Under the pieces are notes generated by a model that ran no database searches, had not been told where the DNA came from, and saw only the letters and a program-made list of their open reading frames with translations. A stretch of 17,149 bases of DNA from Fidelibacterota bacterium (GTDB lineage Bacteria; Fidelibacterota; Fidelibacteria; Fidelibacterales; Fidelibacteraceae): the NCBI GenBank assembly GCA_030620575.1, contig JAUXEL010000015.1, positions 1-17,149 on the forward strand, in the 5' to 3' direction. The first letter of the stretch is position 1. Every line of letters begins with the position of its first letter. Made by a program: the position numbers and the translations under genes. Shown in pieces: positions 1 through 6,887 of this stretch.

Positions 1-2548
1 CACCAATAACAGTCACGGTACGCATGTTGCGGGCCTGGCAGGTGCATCAACAAACAACGGTATTGGTGTTGCTTCAGTTGGATACAACATCAGCGTGATG
101 CCGGTAAAATCCGCAGGAGATGACGCATCCGATATTATTAATACCGGTTGGGCAGGCATTTTATATGCCGCACACGCCGGTGCGGACATTATAAACTGCA
201 GTTGGGGCGGCCCGGGTTATAGCTATAGTATGCAAAGTCTAATTAATACTTGTTACAACCAGTATGGTTCCATTATTGTTGCAGCAGCAGGAAACGGGGA
301 TGAATATGGAAATCCTACTGATGAACCGCATTACCCCTCCGGTTATAAAAATGTAGTTTCTGTTACCGCCGTTAGTTCCTCTGATATTTTTTCCTGGGCG
401 AATTATGGTGCAGCAGACCTCGCTAATTTTGATGGCGTGGATATTTCCGCTCCCGGAGAAAACATGCTTAGCACCTACTTAACCAAAGTAAACGACTATG
501 CAAGTCTGCAAGGCACTTCCATGGCTTCACCATTAGTGGCATCGTGTATGGGATTACTTAAATCGGTTTATCCGGATAGTTCCAGCAATTGGCTTGTTGC
601 CCGTCTTTTAAACCATACTGACCCTATTGATGATATAAATCCGGATTACGCGGGCCAACTGGGGACAGGACGCATAAACATTCTAAAATCTCTTATGTTC
701 GATAAATGGCCAAAATTATCCTATGTAAAACATCTTGAAACTATTTATGACGGTGACACGGATTCGGTATTAAATCCGGGTGAAAGCATCACCATGCTTG
801 TAGAACTGGAAAATTATATCGGATGGACAACTGCTTTGAACGTACAAGGTGTATTACATACCAATCACGAAGATATTACGATTAGCGACAGCATCGGAAC
901 CTGGAACAGCATTTCTCCGGATACAACAGCATATAATGACGATGATGGATTTACTATCACTTTTTCTGAAAACCTGCCTTTGGATGATTATGAATTTACA
1001 CTGGAACTTTGCTCAAACGGGGCAGATGGGTTCCCTTATACGACTACAATAAATATGCATGTTTCTCTCTTTTTAGATCAACAGGATTTTCCGTTTTATG
1101 CAAGTAATGCGGTTGAAGCATCACCGATATTTACCGATATAAACAATAATGGTTTTCAGGAAATCATTTTTGGCGATAAAAGCGGAGAATTATATATTGT
1201 GGATCATCAGGGAGCAATACTAAACGGTTTCCCGCTGTCACTGGGCGGGCAGATTGCAGGTATTGCAATTGCGGATATTGACCGCGATAGCACCTTGGAA
1301 ATTGTAGTTACACTTTTCGATAAACAAGTGCGCACATATGATACGAACGGACAGTTTGAATGGAGCCGGCATATTGACGGGTTTATCACCGCCATACCTG
1401 CCATTGGAAATGTTGACTCAGATGAAGAACTGGAAGTGATTTTCGGTGCAACCGATCAACAAATATACGCAATAAATCATGATAGCAGTGACGTCAGCGG
1501 ATTCCCGGCGTATGTCGGACAAAATATTCGAAGCGGTGTTTCTCTTGCAGATGTGAATGCTGACGGAAAAGATGAAATAATATTTGGAGATTGGGGACGT
1601 CAATGTAATATCATGGATACAGACGGAAATATGATCAGCGGTTGGCCACAATTAACATCAGGTACAATCAGCAGCGAACCCTGTGTAATTGTTACCGGTG
1701 ATAGTTCAGCAATTATTTTGATAGGCAATGATCAGGGTGATATGTATGGGTTTAACCTGGACGGCAGTCAGCGCTTTGTAATTGACGGGTATGGTGCTAT
1801 TAAATCATCACCGGCAATATTCACCCAGGGAAATGGTATCTTTGCTGTTTTTGGAACAACGTCCGGGAATATCTATAATGTGAATGTTATCAATGGAGTA
1901 TTGGTTGATAATTGGCCGAAGGAAGTAAGTCCGATATATCAATCGCTTATTTGCGCGGATGTTGTAAACGACTCCGAAGACATCCAGCATATTTTAGCCA
2001 TGGGTAATAACGGTCTTATTTATGCGTTTACTCCGAATGGAAATCCGGTAGACGGTTTTCCGGTCAATACGCGTTTTTTGTCTAAATCCAGTTTAGCCAT
2101 AACAGATATTGATAATGATAACGACAATGAAATTATTTGCGGTAACTATTCCGGAATTTCCGTGATCGATCTTAAAGGTGAACGCGGAACTGTAAGCTGG
2201 CCCATGCACCGCGGGGATATCAGTCGACGAGGATCCATGCACGCGATAATAACAGAAACAGAAAAAATTGACCTGCCGGTAAGTTTTGATTTTGAATTGA
2301 TCGGAAACTCACCCAATCCCTTTAATCCGGCTACAATTATCAAATATATTGTTTCGGATCATGCGCCTGTACATTTGCGGATTTTTTCGTTAAACGGTAA
2401 ACAGATCATTGAACAAGAAATTCAAAGCCCGGAAATAGGGATAAATGAAATACGAATCGATATGACCGGTTTTGCCACGGGAATATACTTTTATTCCCTG
2501 GAACATAACACAACGATAAAAAAAGCAAAAATGATATATCTAAAATAA
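1..2548 (+). CDS. Secreted subtilisin-like serine protease with FG-GAP/VCBS-type propeller and T9SS sorting domain (5' partial)
   Basis: The open frame runs in from the left edge (frame of base 2, 848 residues visible), so the ATG at 95 is internal. The first residues contain the subtilase histidine motif HGTHVAG (His at visible residue 5). The oxyanion-hole Asn follows in AAGNGD (about residue 98) and the nucleophile in GTSMASP (Ser173). The catalytic Asp and signal peptide must lie upstream of the window. Residues about 210-360 look like a beta-sandwich linker. Residues about 365-735 hold eight repeats, several with calcium-loop-like motifs (DINNNG, DIDRDS, DVNADG, DIDNDND), as in FG-GAP/VCBS propellers, ending at WPMHRGD. 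Residues 764-848 are a T9SS type A/FlgD-like sorting domain with SPNPFNPA and a basic KMIYLK end. Inferred role: a large protease exported through the outer membrane and anchored or released there. The substrate cannot be told from sequence. A palindromic element follows its stop codon. Confidence 0.9.
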   Translation, partial: TNNSHGTHVAGLAGASTNNGIGVASVGYNISVMPVKSAGDDASDIINTGWAGILYAAHAGADIINCSWGGPGYSYSMQSLINTCYNQYGSIIVAAAGNGDEYGNPTDEPHYPSGYKNVVSVTAVSSSDIFSWANYGAADLANFDGVDISAPGENMLSTYLTKVNDYASLQGTSMASPLVASCMGLLKSVYPDSSSNWLVARLLNHTDPIDDINPDYAGQLGTGRINILKSLMFDKWPKLSYVKHLETIYDGDTDSVLNPGESITMLVELENYIGWTTALNVQGVLHTNHEDITISDSIGTWNSISPDTTAYNDDDGFTITFSENLPLDDYEFTLELCSNGADGFPYTTTINMHVSLFLDQQDFPFYASNAVEASPIFTDINNNGFQEIIFGDKSGELYIVDHQGAILNGFPLSLGGQIAGIAIADIDRDSTLEIVVTLFDKQVRTYDTNGQFEWSRHIDGFITAIPAIGNVDSDEELEVIFGATDQQIYAINHDSSDVSGFPAYVGQNIRSGVSLADVNADGKDEIIFGDWGRQCNIMDTDGNMISGWPQLTSGTISSEPCVIVTGDSSAIILIGNDQGDMYGFNLDGSQRFVIDGYGAIKSSPAIFTQGNGIFAVFGTTSGNIYNVNVINGVLVDNWPKEVSPIYQSLICADVVNDSEDIQHILAMGNNGLIYAFTPNGNPVDGFPVNTRFLSKSSLAITDIDNDNDNEIICGNYSGISVIDLKGERGTVSWPMHRGDISRRGSMHAIITETEKIDLPVSFDFELIGNSPNPFNPATIIKYIVSDHAPVHLRIFSLNGKQIIEQEIQSPEIGINEIRIDMTGFATGIYFYSLEHNTTIKKAKMIYLK

Positions 2549-2561
2549 GAGCGTGAACCGC

Positions 2562-2621
2562 CTGTCCGGCGTAGTCCCCCGCCCCGATGTTTCGGGGATC
2601 GGGACGAAGACGGATGAACAG
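2562..2621. repeat. Nested palindromic intergenic element
   Basis: This is a composite inverted repeat 13 nt after the protease stop. The outer arms pair CTGTCCG (2562-2568) with CGG (2611-2613) and ACAG (2618-2621), leaving ATGA bulged. A middle stem pairs GTCCC (2574-2578) with GGGAC (2601-2605). The inner hairpin is a perfect CCCCGA / TCGGGG stem (2582-2587 and 2592-2597) around a TGTT loop. No T-tract follows, so a classical intrinsic terminator is unlikely. It resembles dispersed REP/MITE-like palindromes. Copy number cannot be judged from one window. Confidence 0.6.
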
Positions 2622-2643
2622 TAAACAGTACTTGCTTGCCAAG

Positions 2644-2659
2644 CCCCGAACATTCGGAG
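2644..2659. repeat. Short hairpin related to the inner stem of the upstream palindrome
   Basis: CCCCGA (2644-2649), loop ACAT, then TCGGAG (2654-2659) form a six-base stem with one mismatch. The layout CCCCGA-N4-TCGGNG matches the inner hairpin at 2582-2597, and the sequence is close to that hairpin's reverse complement. It may be a partial second copy of the same repeat family. No T-tract follows it. Confidence 0.4.
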
Positions 2660-2722
2660 TTAGCTGACAGACGAAAACTGGTCTAAACTCTAAACCCCCT
2701 CTAACGCATACAATAAAAATGC

Positions 2723-2751
2723 TTGCTTCAAAAGAAGAATCGTTATATTAT
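2723..2751 (+). promoter_or_regulatory. Probable promoter of tRNA-Val
   Basis: TTGCTT (2723-2728) and TATTAT (2746-2751) are separated by 17 nt, close to the sigma-70 consensus. Transcription would start near 2758, about 11 nt ahead of the tRNA. An alternative -10, TATATT at 2744-2749, gives a 15-nt spacer. The stretch TCGTTATATTA (2740-2750) recurs exactly ahead of smpB. The call is motif-based only. Confidence 0.5.
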
Positions 2752-2768
2752 ATCGGACTTGATTTTCC

Positions 2769-2843
2769 GGGCGCTTAGCTCAGCTGGTTTAGAGCACCTG
2801 CCTTACAAGCAGGGGGTCGGGGGTTCGAATCCCTCAGCGCCCA
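2769..2843 (+). tRNA. tRNA-Val (anticodon UAC)
   Basis: A full cloverleaf is visible. The acceptor GGGCGCT (2769-2775) pairs with AGCGCCC (2836-2842) and the discriminator is A2843. The D-stem is GCTC/GAGC. The anticodon stem CCTGC/GCAGG encloses loop CTTACAA, with anticodon TAC at 2804-2806. The variable loop is five bases. The T-stem GGGGG/CCCTC has one G-U pair around TTCGAAT. The 3' CCA is not encoded (the next bases are CAC... in phase CA), so it must be added after processing. It reads valine GUN codons, chiefly GUA. It stands alone with its own promoter and terminator. Confidence 0.96.
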
Positions 2844-2849
2844 CAAAAT

Positions 2850-2881
2850 AAAATCCTTACTTTAACAAAAGGATTTTTTTT
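2850..2881. terminator. Bidirectional intrinsic terminator between tRNA-Val and the convergent minus-strand gene
   Basis: AAAATCCTT (2850-2858) pairs perfectly with AAGGATTTT (2869-2877) around a ten-base loop. On the plus strand the stem runs into eight T's (2874-2881), a standard intrinsic terminator for tRNA-Val. On the minus strand the hairpin is followed by a looser T-rich run (ATTTTGTG), so it probably also ends the convergent gene. That gene's stop codon (2857-2859) overlaps the stem. Confidence 0.8.
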
Positions 2882-3582
2882 GTTATCTGCTGCTTTTTCC
2901 CGGTTTGTAAAGAAACAATCAGATTACAAAAATATACCCCAGAAGGTATTCCCTCAGCGAACCAGGTAATAGTATGATTTCCCGGGTTCAGCATGTTGCC
3001 GTCACATACTTTGGAAATACGCCTTCCATGAAGATCAAAAATATTTAATGCAACAAATGCCGCTTCCGGTAGAGAAAAACAAATTATTGCAGTTGGATTA
3101 AATGGATTAGGATAAATCTGCAGAGTAAAATTATCAGGCAAGACACTTGTGACTTCGGTTGATCTAACAAGAAGTGAGGCACTGTCAAGGACCCCAATAT
3201 TATTTGCTATATCAATACCGGAAATACGGTAATAATATGTAAAGCCGACCTCAACCAATGAATCTCTGTAAGAATATTCTGTCAGAGTACTTACCGTTCT
3301 CTGTCCGCGTAAATTATCATTATTAATATGATCACTCAAGGGATTCCATACTTCCAAAGAATCCGTTTTCCGCTCAAGAATAAACCCCATATTTTCTGTT
3401 TCACTCGCAGTGGACCATTGTAAGATAAGCGATTGATTTTCCTGGTGCAGATCAAGACCTAAAAATTCTACGGCACAGGGGAAAGAGAGAATATAGAAAT
3501 CGGCCGAATGATTTTCAGGTACTTTGGCAGGTAATATTCCAAAACACAAAGCAATAATTCCAACAACAACACGCTTTATCAC
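2857..3582 (-). CDS. Small exported protein with Fn3-like domain and T9SS type A sorting domain
   Basis: I chose the GTG at 3582 (241 aa). GGAG lies 5 nt upstream (plus-strand 3588-3591), and this start gives a clean signal peptide: basic VIKR, a hydrophobic core VVVGIIALCFGI, and LPA as the likely cleavage site. Starting at the ATG at 3690 would add 36 residues and bury the signal peptide. After it, about residues 35-140 resemble a fibronectin-III-like fold, with the phrase LILQWSTASETENMGFILER that is common in FCB exported proteins. Residues 152-241 are the sorting domain, with YPNPFNPTA, SGVYFCNL and a KKILLLK end. There is no catalytic domain, so it may be a binding or structural surface protein, or a shortened relative of a larger T9SS protein. 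It converges on tRNA-Val and diverges from tkt. The specific function is unknown. Confidence 0.82.
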   Translation of the reverse strand: MIKRVVVGIIALCFGILPAKVPENHSADFYILSFPCAVEFLGLDLHQENQSLILQWSTASETENMGFILERKTDSLEVWNPLSDHINNDNLRGQRTVSTLTEYSYRDSLVEVGFTYYYRISGIDIANNIGVLDSASLLVRSTEVTSVLPDNFTLQIYPNPFNPTAIICFSLPEAAFVALNIFDLHGRRISKVCDGNMLNPGNHTITWFAEGIPSGVYFCNLIVSLQTGKKQQITKKILLLK

Positions 3583-3587
3583 ACTAA

Positions 3588-3591
3588 CTCC
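3588..3591 (-). promoter_or_regulatory. Ribosome binding site that fixes the GTG start of the small T9SS protein
   Basis: On the minus strand GGAG is followed by five bases and then GTG at 3582. No comparable site precedes the ATG at 3690. This is the main argument for the 241-residue form. Confidence 0.65.
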
Positions 3592-3726
3592 ATATAATAT
3601 CGATAAAATGTAAAAAATGCCGCAATACTTATCAAGCAATTTATTTCGGGGAATATTGCAATAAAAGGGTTTTATAAAATCTGAAAACATTATAAATTAC
3701 CCGCAGAGAATAAATGGAGATAAGCT

Positions 3727-5724
3727 ATGTCAAAACTAGCAGCCGATACAATACGTATATTATCAGCAGATATGGTACAAAAAGCACAATCGGGCCACCC
3801 GGGTCTTCCTATGGGGATGGCAGATTGTGCAACTGTTTTATGGACAAAATTTTTGCGTTTTAATCCTGATGATCCCAAATGGCCGGGCCGGGACCGCTTT
3901 GTAATGTCCGGGGGGCATGGTTCAGCACTATTATATGCCGTTTTACATCTTTCCGGATATGATATATCACTCGATGATTTAAAAGCATTCCGGCAGTGGG
4001 GATCTAAAACACCGGGTCATCCGGAACGTGAAATCCCCGGCGTGGAAACAACTACCGGTCCGCTTGGACAGGGGATAGCCAATGCGGTTGGTATGGCGAT
4101 GGCTGCCCGTATGTCTGCCGCGCAGTGGAATACTAAAGAATTCAATCTTTTCGGGGATCATCACACATATTGCTTTTGCGGTGATGGAGATATAATGGAA
4201 GGAATCAGTCACGAGGCATCATCAATCGCGGGACATTTGGGATTGGGACAATTAATATGTTTTTACGACAACAACCATATAACCATTGATGGCAAAACGG
4301 ATCTGACCTTTTCCGATGATGTTGCTATGCGTTACCGTGCTTACCATTGGCATGTCCAAGAAATTGACGGCCATGATCATCATGAAATAGAACAGGCAAT
4401 TATCCGCGCACAGCAAGAATCCGACAAACCTTCACTTATTATTGCAAAAACCCATATAGCTTTCGGCAGCCCAAATAAACAGGACACTTCCGCTGCTCAT
4501 GGTGCCCCCCTGGGAGAGGAAGAGTTAAAGCTAACAAAACAACACTTGGGATTTCCGGAAGACAAATCGTTTTATATTCCCAATGAAGTTAAAAAAGAAT
4601 TTCAAGTACACGTCAAAACCGTAAAATTCGTTTATTCTCAATGGCAGACGAAATATGATGAATGGAAGAAAAAAGCAGCAGATCAATATCATCATTATAT
4701 CAATCAAGCCCGTAAAATTTTGCCGACAGATTTAGATGCCAACATTATGGAAACTTTGTTACATAAAGATAACTCCACACGTGCACATTCCGGAAATATC
4801 CTTCAGGAATTGGCAAAGCTAATACCTGGACTTATCGGAGGATCTGCAGATCTTGCGGGATCAGATAAGACGACTCTGAAGGGTGAATCGGCAATATCGC
4901 GGGATAATTTTTCCGGGAGAAATATCCATTATGGTATCCGTGAATTTGCAATGGGTGCTATTATGAATGGCATCGCCCTGTACGGCAGCGGTTTCATACC
5001 CTTTGGCGGAACTTTTCTGGTGTTTTCCGATTATATGCGTTCTGCCATTCGAATGGCGGCACTTATAAAATGTCAGGTTATTTATGTGTTTACACACGAC
5101 AGCATATTTGTTGGAGAAGACGGTCCCACACACCAACCAATTGAACAAATTATGTCCCTGCGTTTAATCCCGGGACTACAGGTTATCCGTCCTGCCGACG
5201 AAGTAGAGACCGCACAGGCATGGCTTGCAGCGTTACAATATCACAAAGGCCCTACTGCTCTTGTGTTGACACGCCAAAAATGCCCCAATCTGCATCAAAA
5301 TGGGAACCAGGGAAACAATAATTTCGATAAAGGAGCATATGTCCTGACAGAATCATCTGATCAACCTGATCTCATTATTGTTGCATCAGGTTCAGAACTT
5401 TCCATTAGTGTTGAGGTAGCAAAAAGAATATCTAAAGAGGGATATGCTGTGCGGGTGGTATCCATACCCTCTTTTGAAACTTTCATTCGGCAGGACAAAC
5501 AGTATAAAAATACCATTTTACCGCCTGGTGATACTAAAATCGTTTGTGTTGAAGCGGGCCGTTCACTAGGCTGGGGTGATCTTACGAACAATCCAAATTT
5601 GATCATTGGGATCGATCGATATGGTCAGTCGGCACCGGGTCAAATATTGGCAGAAAAGTTTGGATTTACGGAAAATGCCGTTTATAATAAAATTAAGGCA
5701 TGGCTTAACGGGGCTGAGGTATAA
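3727..5724 (+). CDS. tkt: Transketolase
   Basis: Full-length 665-aa thiamine-diphosphate enzyme (E. coli TktA has 663). It moves two-carbon ketol units between sugar phosphates in the non-oxidative pentose phosphate pathway, in the cytoplasm. The N-terminal signature ILSADMVQKAQSGHPGLPMG is present. The ThDP/Mg motif starts GDGD at residues 152-155 and continues through DNN. The second signature GEDGPTHQPIEQ starts at residue 463 in the pyrimidine-binding domain. A C-terminal transketolase domain follows from about residue 530. GGAG (3716-3719) is 7 nt before the ATG. The 144-nt gap to the divergent gene must hold the promoter; TATAAA at 3691-3696 is a possible -10 without a convincing -35. 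A terminator follows the stop, so it appears monocistronic. Confidence 0.97.
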   Translation: MSKLAADTIRILSADMVQKAQSGHPGLPMGMADCATVLWTKFLRFNPDDPKWPGRDRFVMSGGHGSALLYAVLHLSGYDISLDDLKAFRQWGSKTPGHPEREIPGVETTTGPLGQGIANAVGMAMAARMSAAQWNTKEFNLFGDHHTYCFCGDGDIMEGISHEASSIAGHLGLGQLICFYDNNHITIDGKTDLTFSDDVAMRYRAYHWHVQEIDGHDHHEIEQAIIRAQQESDKPSLIIAKTHIAFGSPNKQDTSAAHGAPLGEEELKLTKQHLGFPEDKSFYIPNEVKKEFQVHVKTVKFVYSQWQTKYDEWKKKAADQYHHYINQARKILPTDLDANIMETLLHKDNSTRAHSGNILQELAKLIPGLIGGSADLAGSDKTTLKGESAISRDNFSGRNIHYGIREFAMGAIMNGIALYGSGFIPFGGTFLVFSDYMRSAIRMAALIKCQVIYVFTHDSIFVGEDGPTHQPIEQIMSLRLIPGLQVIRPADEVETAQAWLAALQYHKGPTALVLTRQKCPNLHQNGNQGNNNFDKGAYVLTESSDQPDLIIVASGSELSISVEVAKRISKEGYAVRVVSIPSFETFIRQDKQYKNTILPPGDTKIVCVEAGRSLGWGDLTNNPNLIIGIDRYGQSAPGQILAEKFGFTENAVYNKIKAWLNGAEV

Positions 5725-5753
5725 ATTAGTTTAGAAAAACTAATGTTTTTTTT
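5725..5753 (+). terminator. Intrinsic terminator after tkt
   Basis: The arms ATTAGTTT (5725-5732) and AAACTAAT (5737-5744) pair perfectly around AGAA. They are followed by G and eight T's (5746-5753). The stem has only one G-C pair, so it is weak in energy but has a textbook layout, starting on the base right after the stop codon. Confidence 0.75.
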
Positions 5754-5764
5754 CCGGAAGGTAT

Positions 5765-5770
5765 TATATT
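5765..5770 (+). promoter_or_regulatory. Possible -10 element for tRNA-Thr and the mre operon
   Basis: TATATT lies 12 nt ahead of the tRNA, with an overlapping TATTAT at 5762-5767. No good -35 is visible 16-18 nt upstream, because that position falls in the tkt terminator. It is supported by resemblance to the TATATT cores before tRNA-Val, smpB and ftsH. Confidence 0.35.
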
Positions 5771-5782
5771 TATTAAATGTGT

Positions 5783-5856
5783 GCCACCTTAGCTCAGTTG
5801 GTAGCAGCGACGCTTTCGTAAAGCGTAGGTCGCCGGTTCAATTCCGGCAGGTGGCT
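5783..5856 (+). tRNA. tRNA-Thr (anticodon CGU) with an extra D-arm base
   Basis: The acceptor GCCACCT (5783-5789) pairs with AGGTGGC (5849-5855) and the discriminator is T5856. The anticodon stem ACGCT/AGCGT encloses TTCGTAA, with anticodon CGT at 5817-5819, reading ACG threonine codons. The T-arm is GCCGG/CCGGC around TTCAATT, and the variable loop is AGGTC. The CCA is not encoded. The D-arm is unusual: GCTC is followed by AGTTGGTA and then GCAGC rather than GAGC, so there is either a bulged C (5805) or a C-C mismatch with a nine-base loop. All other helices are perfect. There is no terminator between it and mreB. Confidence 0.93.
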
Positions 5857-5879
5857 CAATAAAATATTAAGGATTTATT

Positions 5880-6887
5880 ATGAGTATGTTCAAATGGCTA
5901 AACAGCGACATTGCGATAGATTTGGGAACAGCAAACACCTTAATTCACATGCGTGGCCAGGGAATTGTAATAAATGAACCTTCTATTGTTTCAAAATCCC
6001 TTAAAACGGGAAAAATTATTGCAGTCGGCAATGAAGCTCGTGATATGCTGGGGCGAACTCACCCCAATATTATAACAATTCGTCCAATGAAAGACGGTGT
6101 TATTGCAGATTTTGAAATGACGGATGGGATGTTGCAGGGTTTTATTAAAAAGATTCAATTATCCCGCTTTGCACGGCCTAAAATGGTAATATGTGTTCCC
6201 TCCGGTATTACGGAGGTCGAAAAGCGTGCTGTACAGGAAAGTGCTGAACGTGCAAACGCCAGCAGGGTTTATTTAATTGAAGAACCTGTTGCTGCCGCGA
6301 TAGGTATTGGCATTGACATTAGTAAGCCCATAGGCAGCATGATCGTGGATATCGGTGGCGGGACAACGGAAATTGCTGTTTTAGCTTTAAATGGAGTGGT
6401 TGCCAAAGAATCTATCCGCGTTGCCGGAGATGAACTCAATAATGCGATTGTTCATTATTTTCGCGATAAACACAATCTCCTGATTGGAGAACGTACTGCG
6501 GAAGAGATTAAAATAGCTGTTGGCTCAGCAATTCCAATGGAAGAAAAAATTATTGCGGTCAAAGGAAGAAATTTGTTGACCGGAATTCCACGCACGGTAG
6601 AAGTGGATGCCAATGATGTTTCTGAATGTCTACAGAAAACGATAGAAATTATGATTGCCGCTATAAAACGTGCATTAGAGCAAACACCACCGGAATTATC
6701 AGCAGACATTTTGGACCGGGGTGTAATTCTGACTGGTGGAGGATCTTTGCTTCATGGACTGGATGAACGGATTCGTCGTGAGACAAACCTGCCGGTAAGT
6801 GTTTCAGATGAGCCTCTGCTCGTAGTTGCAAAAGGAACCGGCAAGGTCTTGGAGAATATTGAGAACTATCTTGATATTTTATTGTAA
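5880..6887 (+). CDS. mreB: Rod-shape-determining actin homologue MreB
   Basis: 335 aa, the usual length. MreB forms membrane-associated filaments that direct lateral wall synthesis by the Rod complex. The actin-fold nucleotide motifs are intact: phosphate-1 DLGTANT (residues 14-20), phosphate-2 DIGGGTTE (from residue 157) and the adenosine motif TGGGS (285-289). VPSGITEVEKRAV and EEPVAAAIGIG are typical of the family. The N-terminal MSMFKWL is a short amphipathic stretch, possibly for membrane contact. AAGGA (5869-5873) lies 6 nt before the ATG at 5880; an ATG at 5886 is a less likely start. It is the first gene of mreBCD-mrdA-rodA and lies 23 nt after tRNA-Thr with no intervening terminator, so co-transcription with the tRNA is possible. 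Confidence 0.97.
   Translation: MSMFKWLNSDIAIDLGTANTLIHMRGQGIVINEPSIVSKSLKTGKIIAVGNEARDMLGRTHPNIITIRPMKDGVIADFEMTDGMLQGFIKKIQLSRFARPKMVICVPSGITEVEKRAVQESAERANASRVYLIEEPVAAAIGIGIDISKPIGSMIVDIGGGTTEIAVLALNGVVAKESIRVAGDELNNAIVHYFRDKHNLLIGERTAEEIKIAVGSAIPMEEKIIAVKGRNLLTGIPRTVEVDANDVSECLQKTIEIMIAAIKRALEQTPPELSADILDRGVILTGGGSLLHGLDERIRRETNLPVSVSDEPLLVVAKGTGKVLENIENYLDILL

Noticed and set aside
3583..3690. ATG at 3690 as start of the minus-strand T9SS protein
   Set aside because: It adds 36 residues before the signal peptide and lacks a Shine-Dalgarno; GTG at 3582 has GGAG 5 nt upstream.
3673..3696. TATAAA boxes as a tkt promoter
   Set aside because: No -35 at a proper distance (TTGCAA at 3656 is only 11 nt from the first box), so it is mentioned only within the tkt entry.
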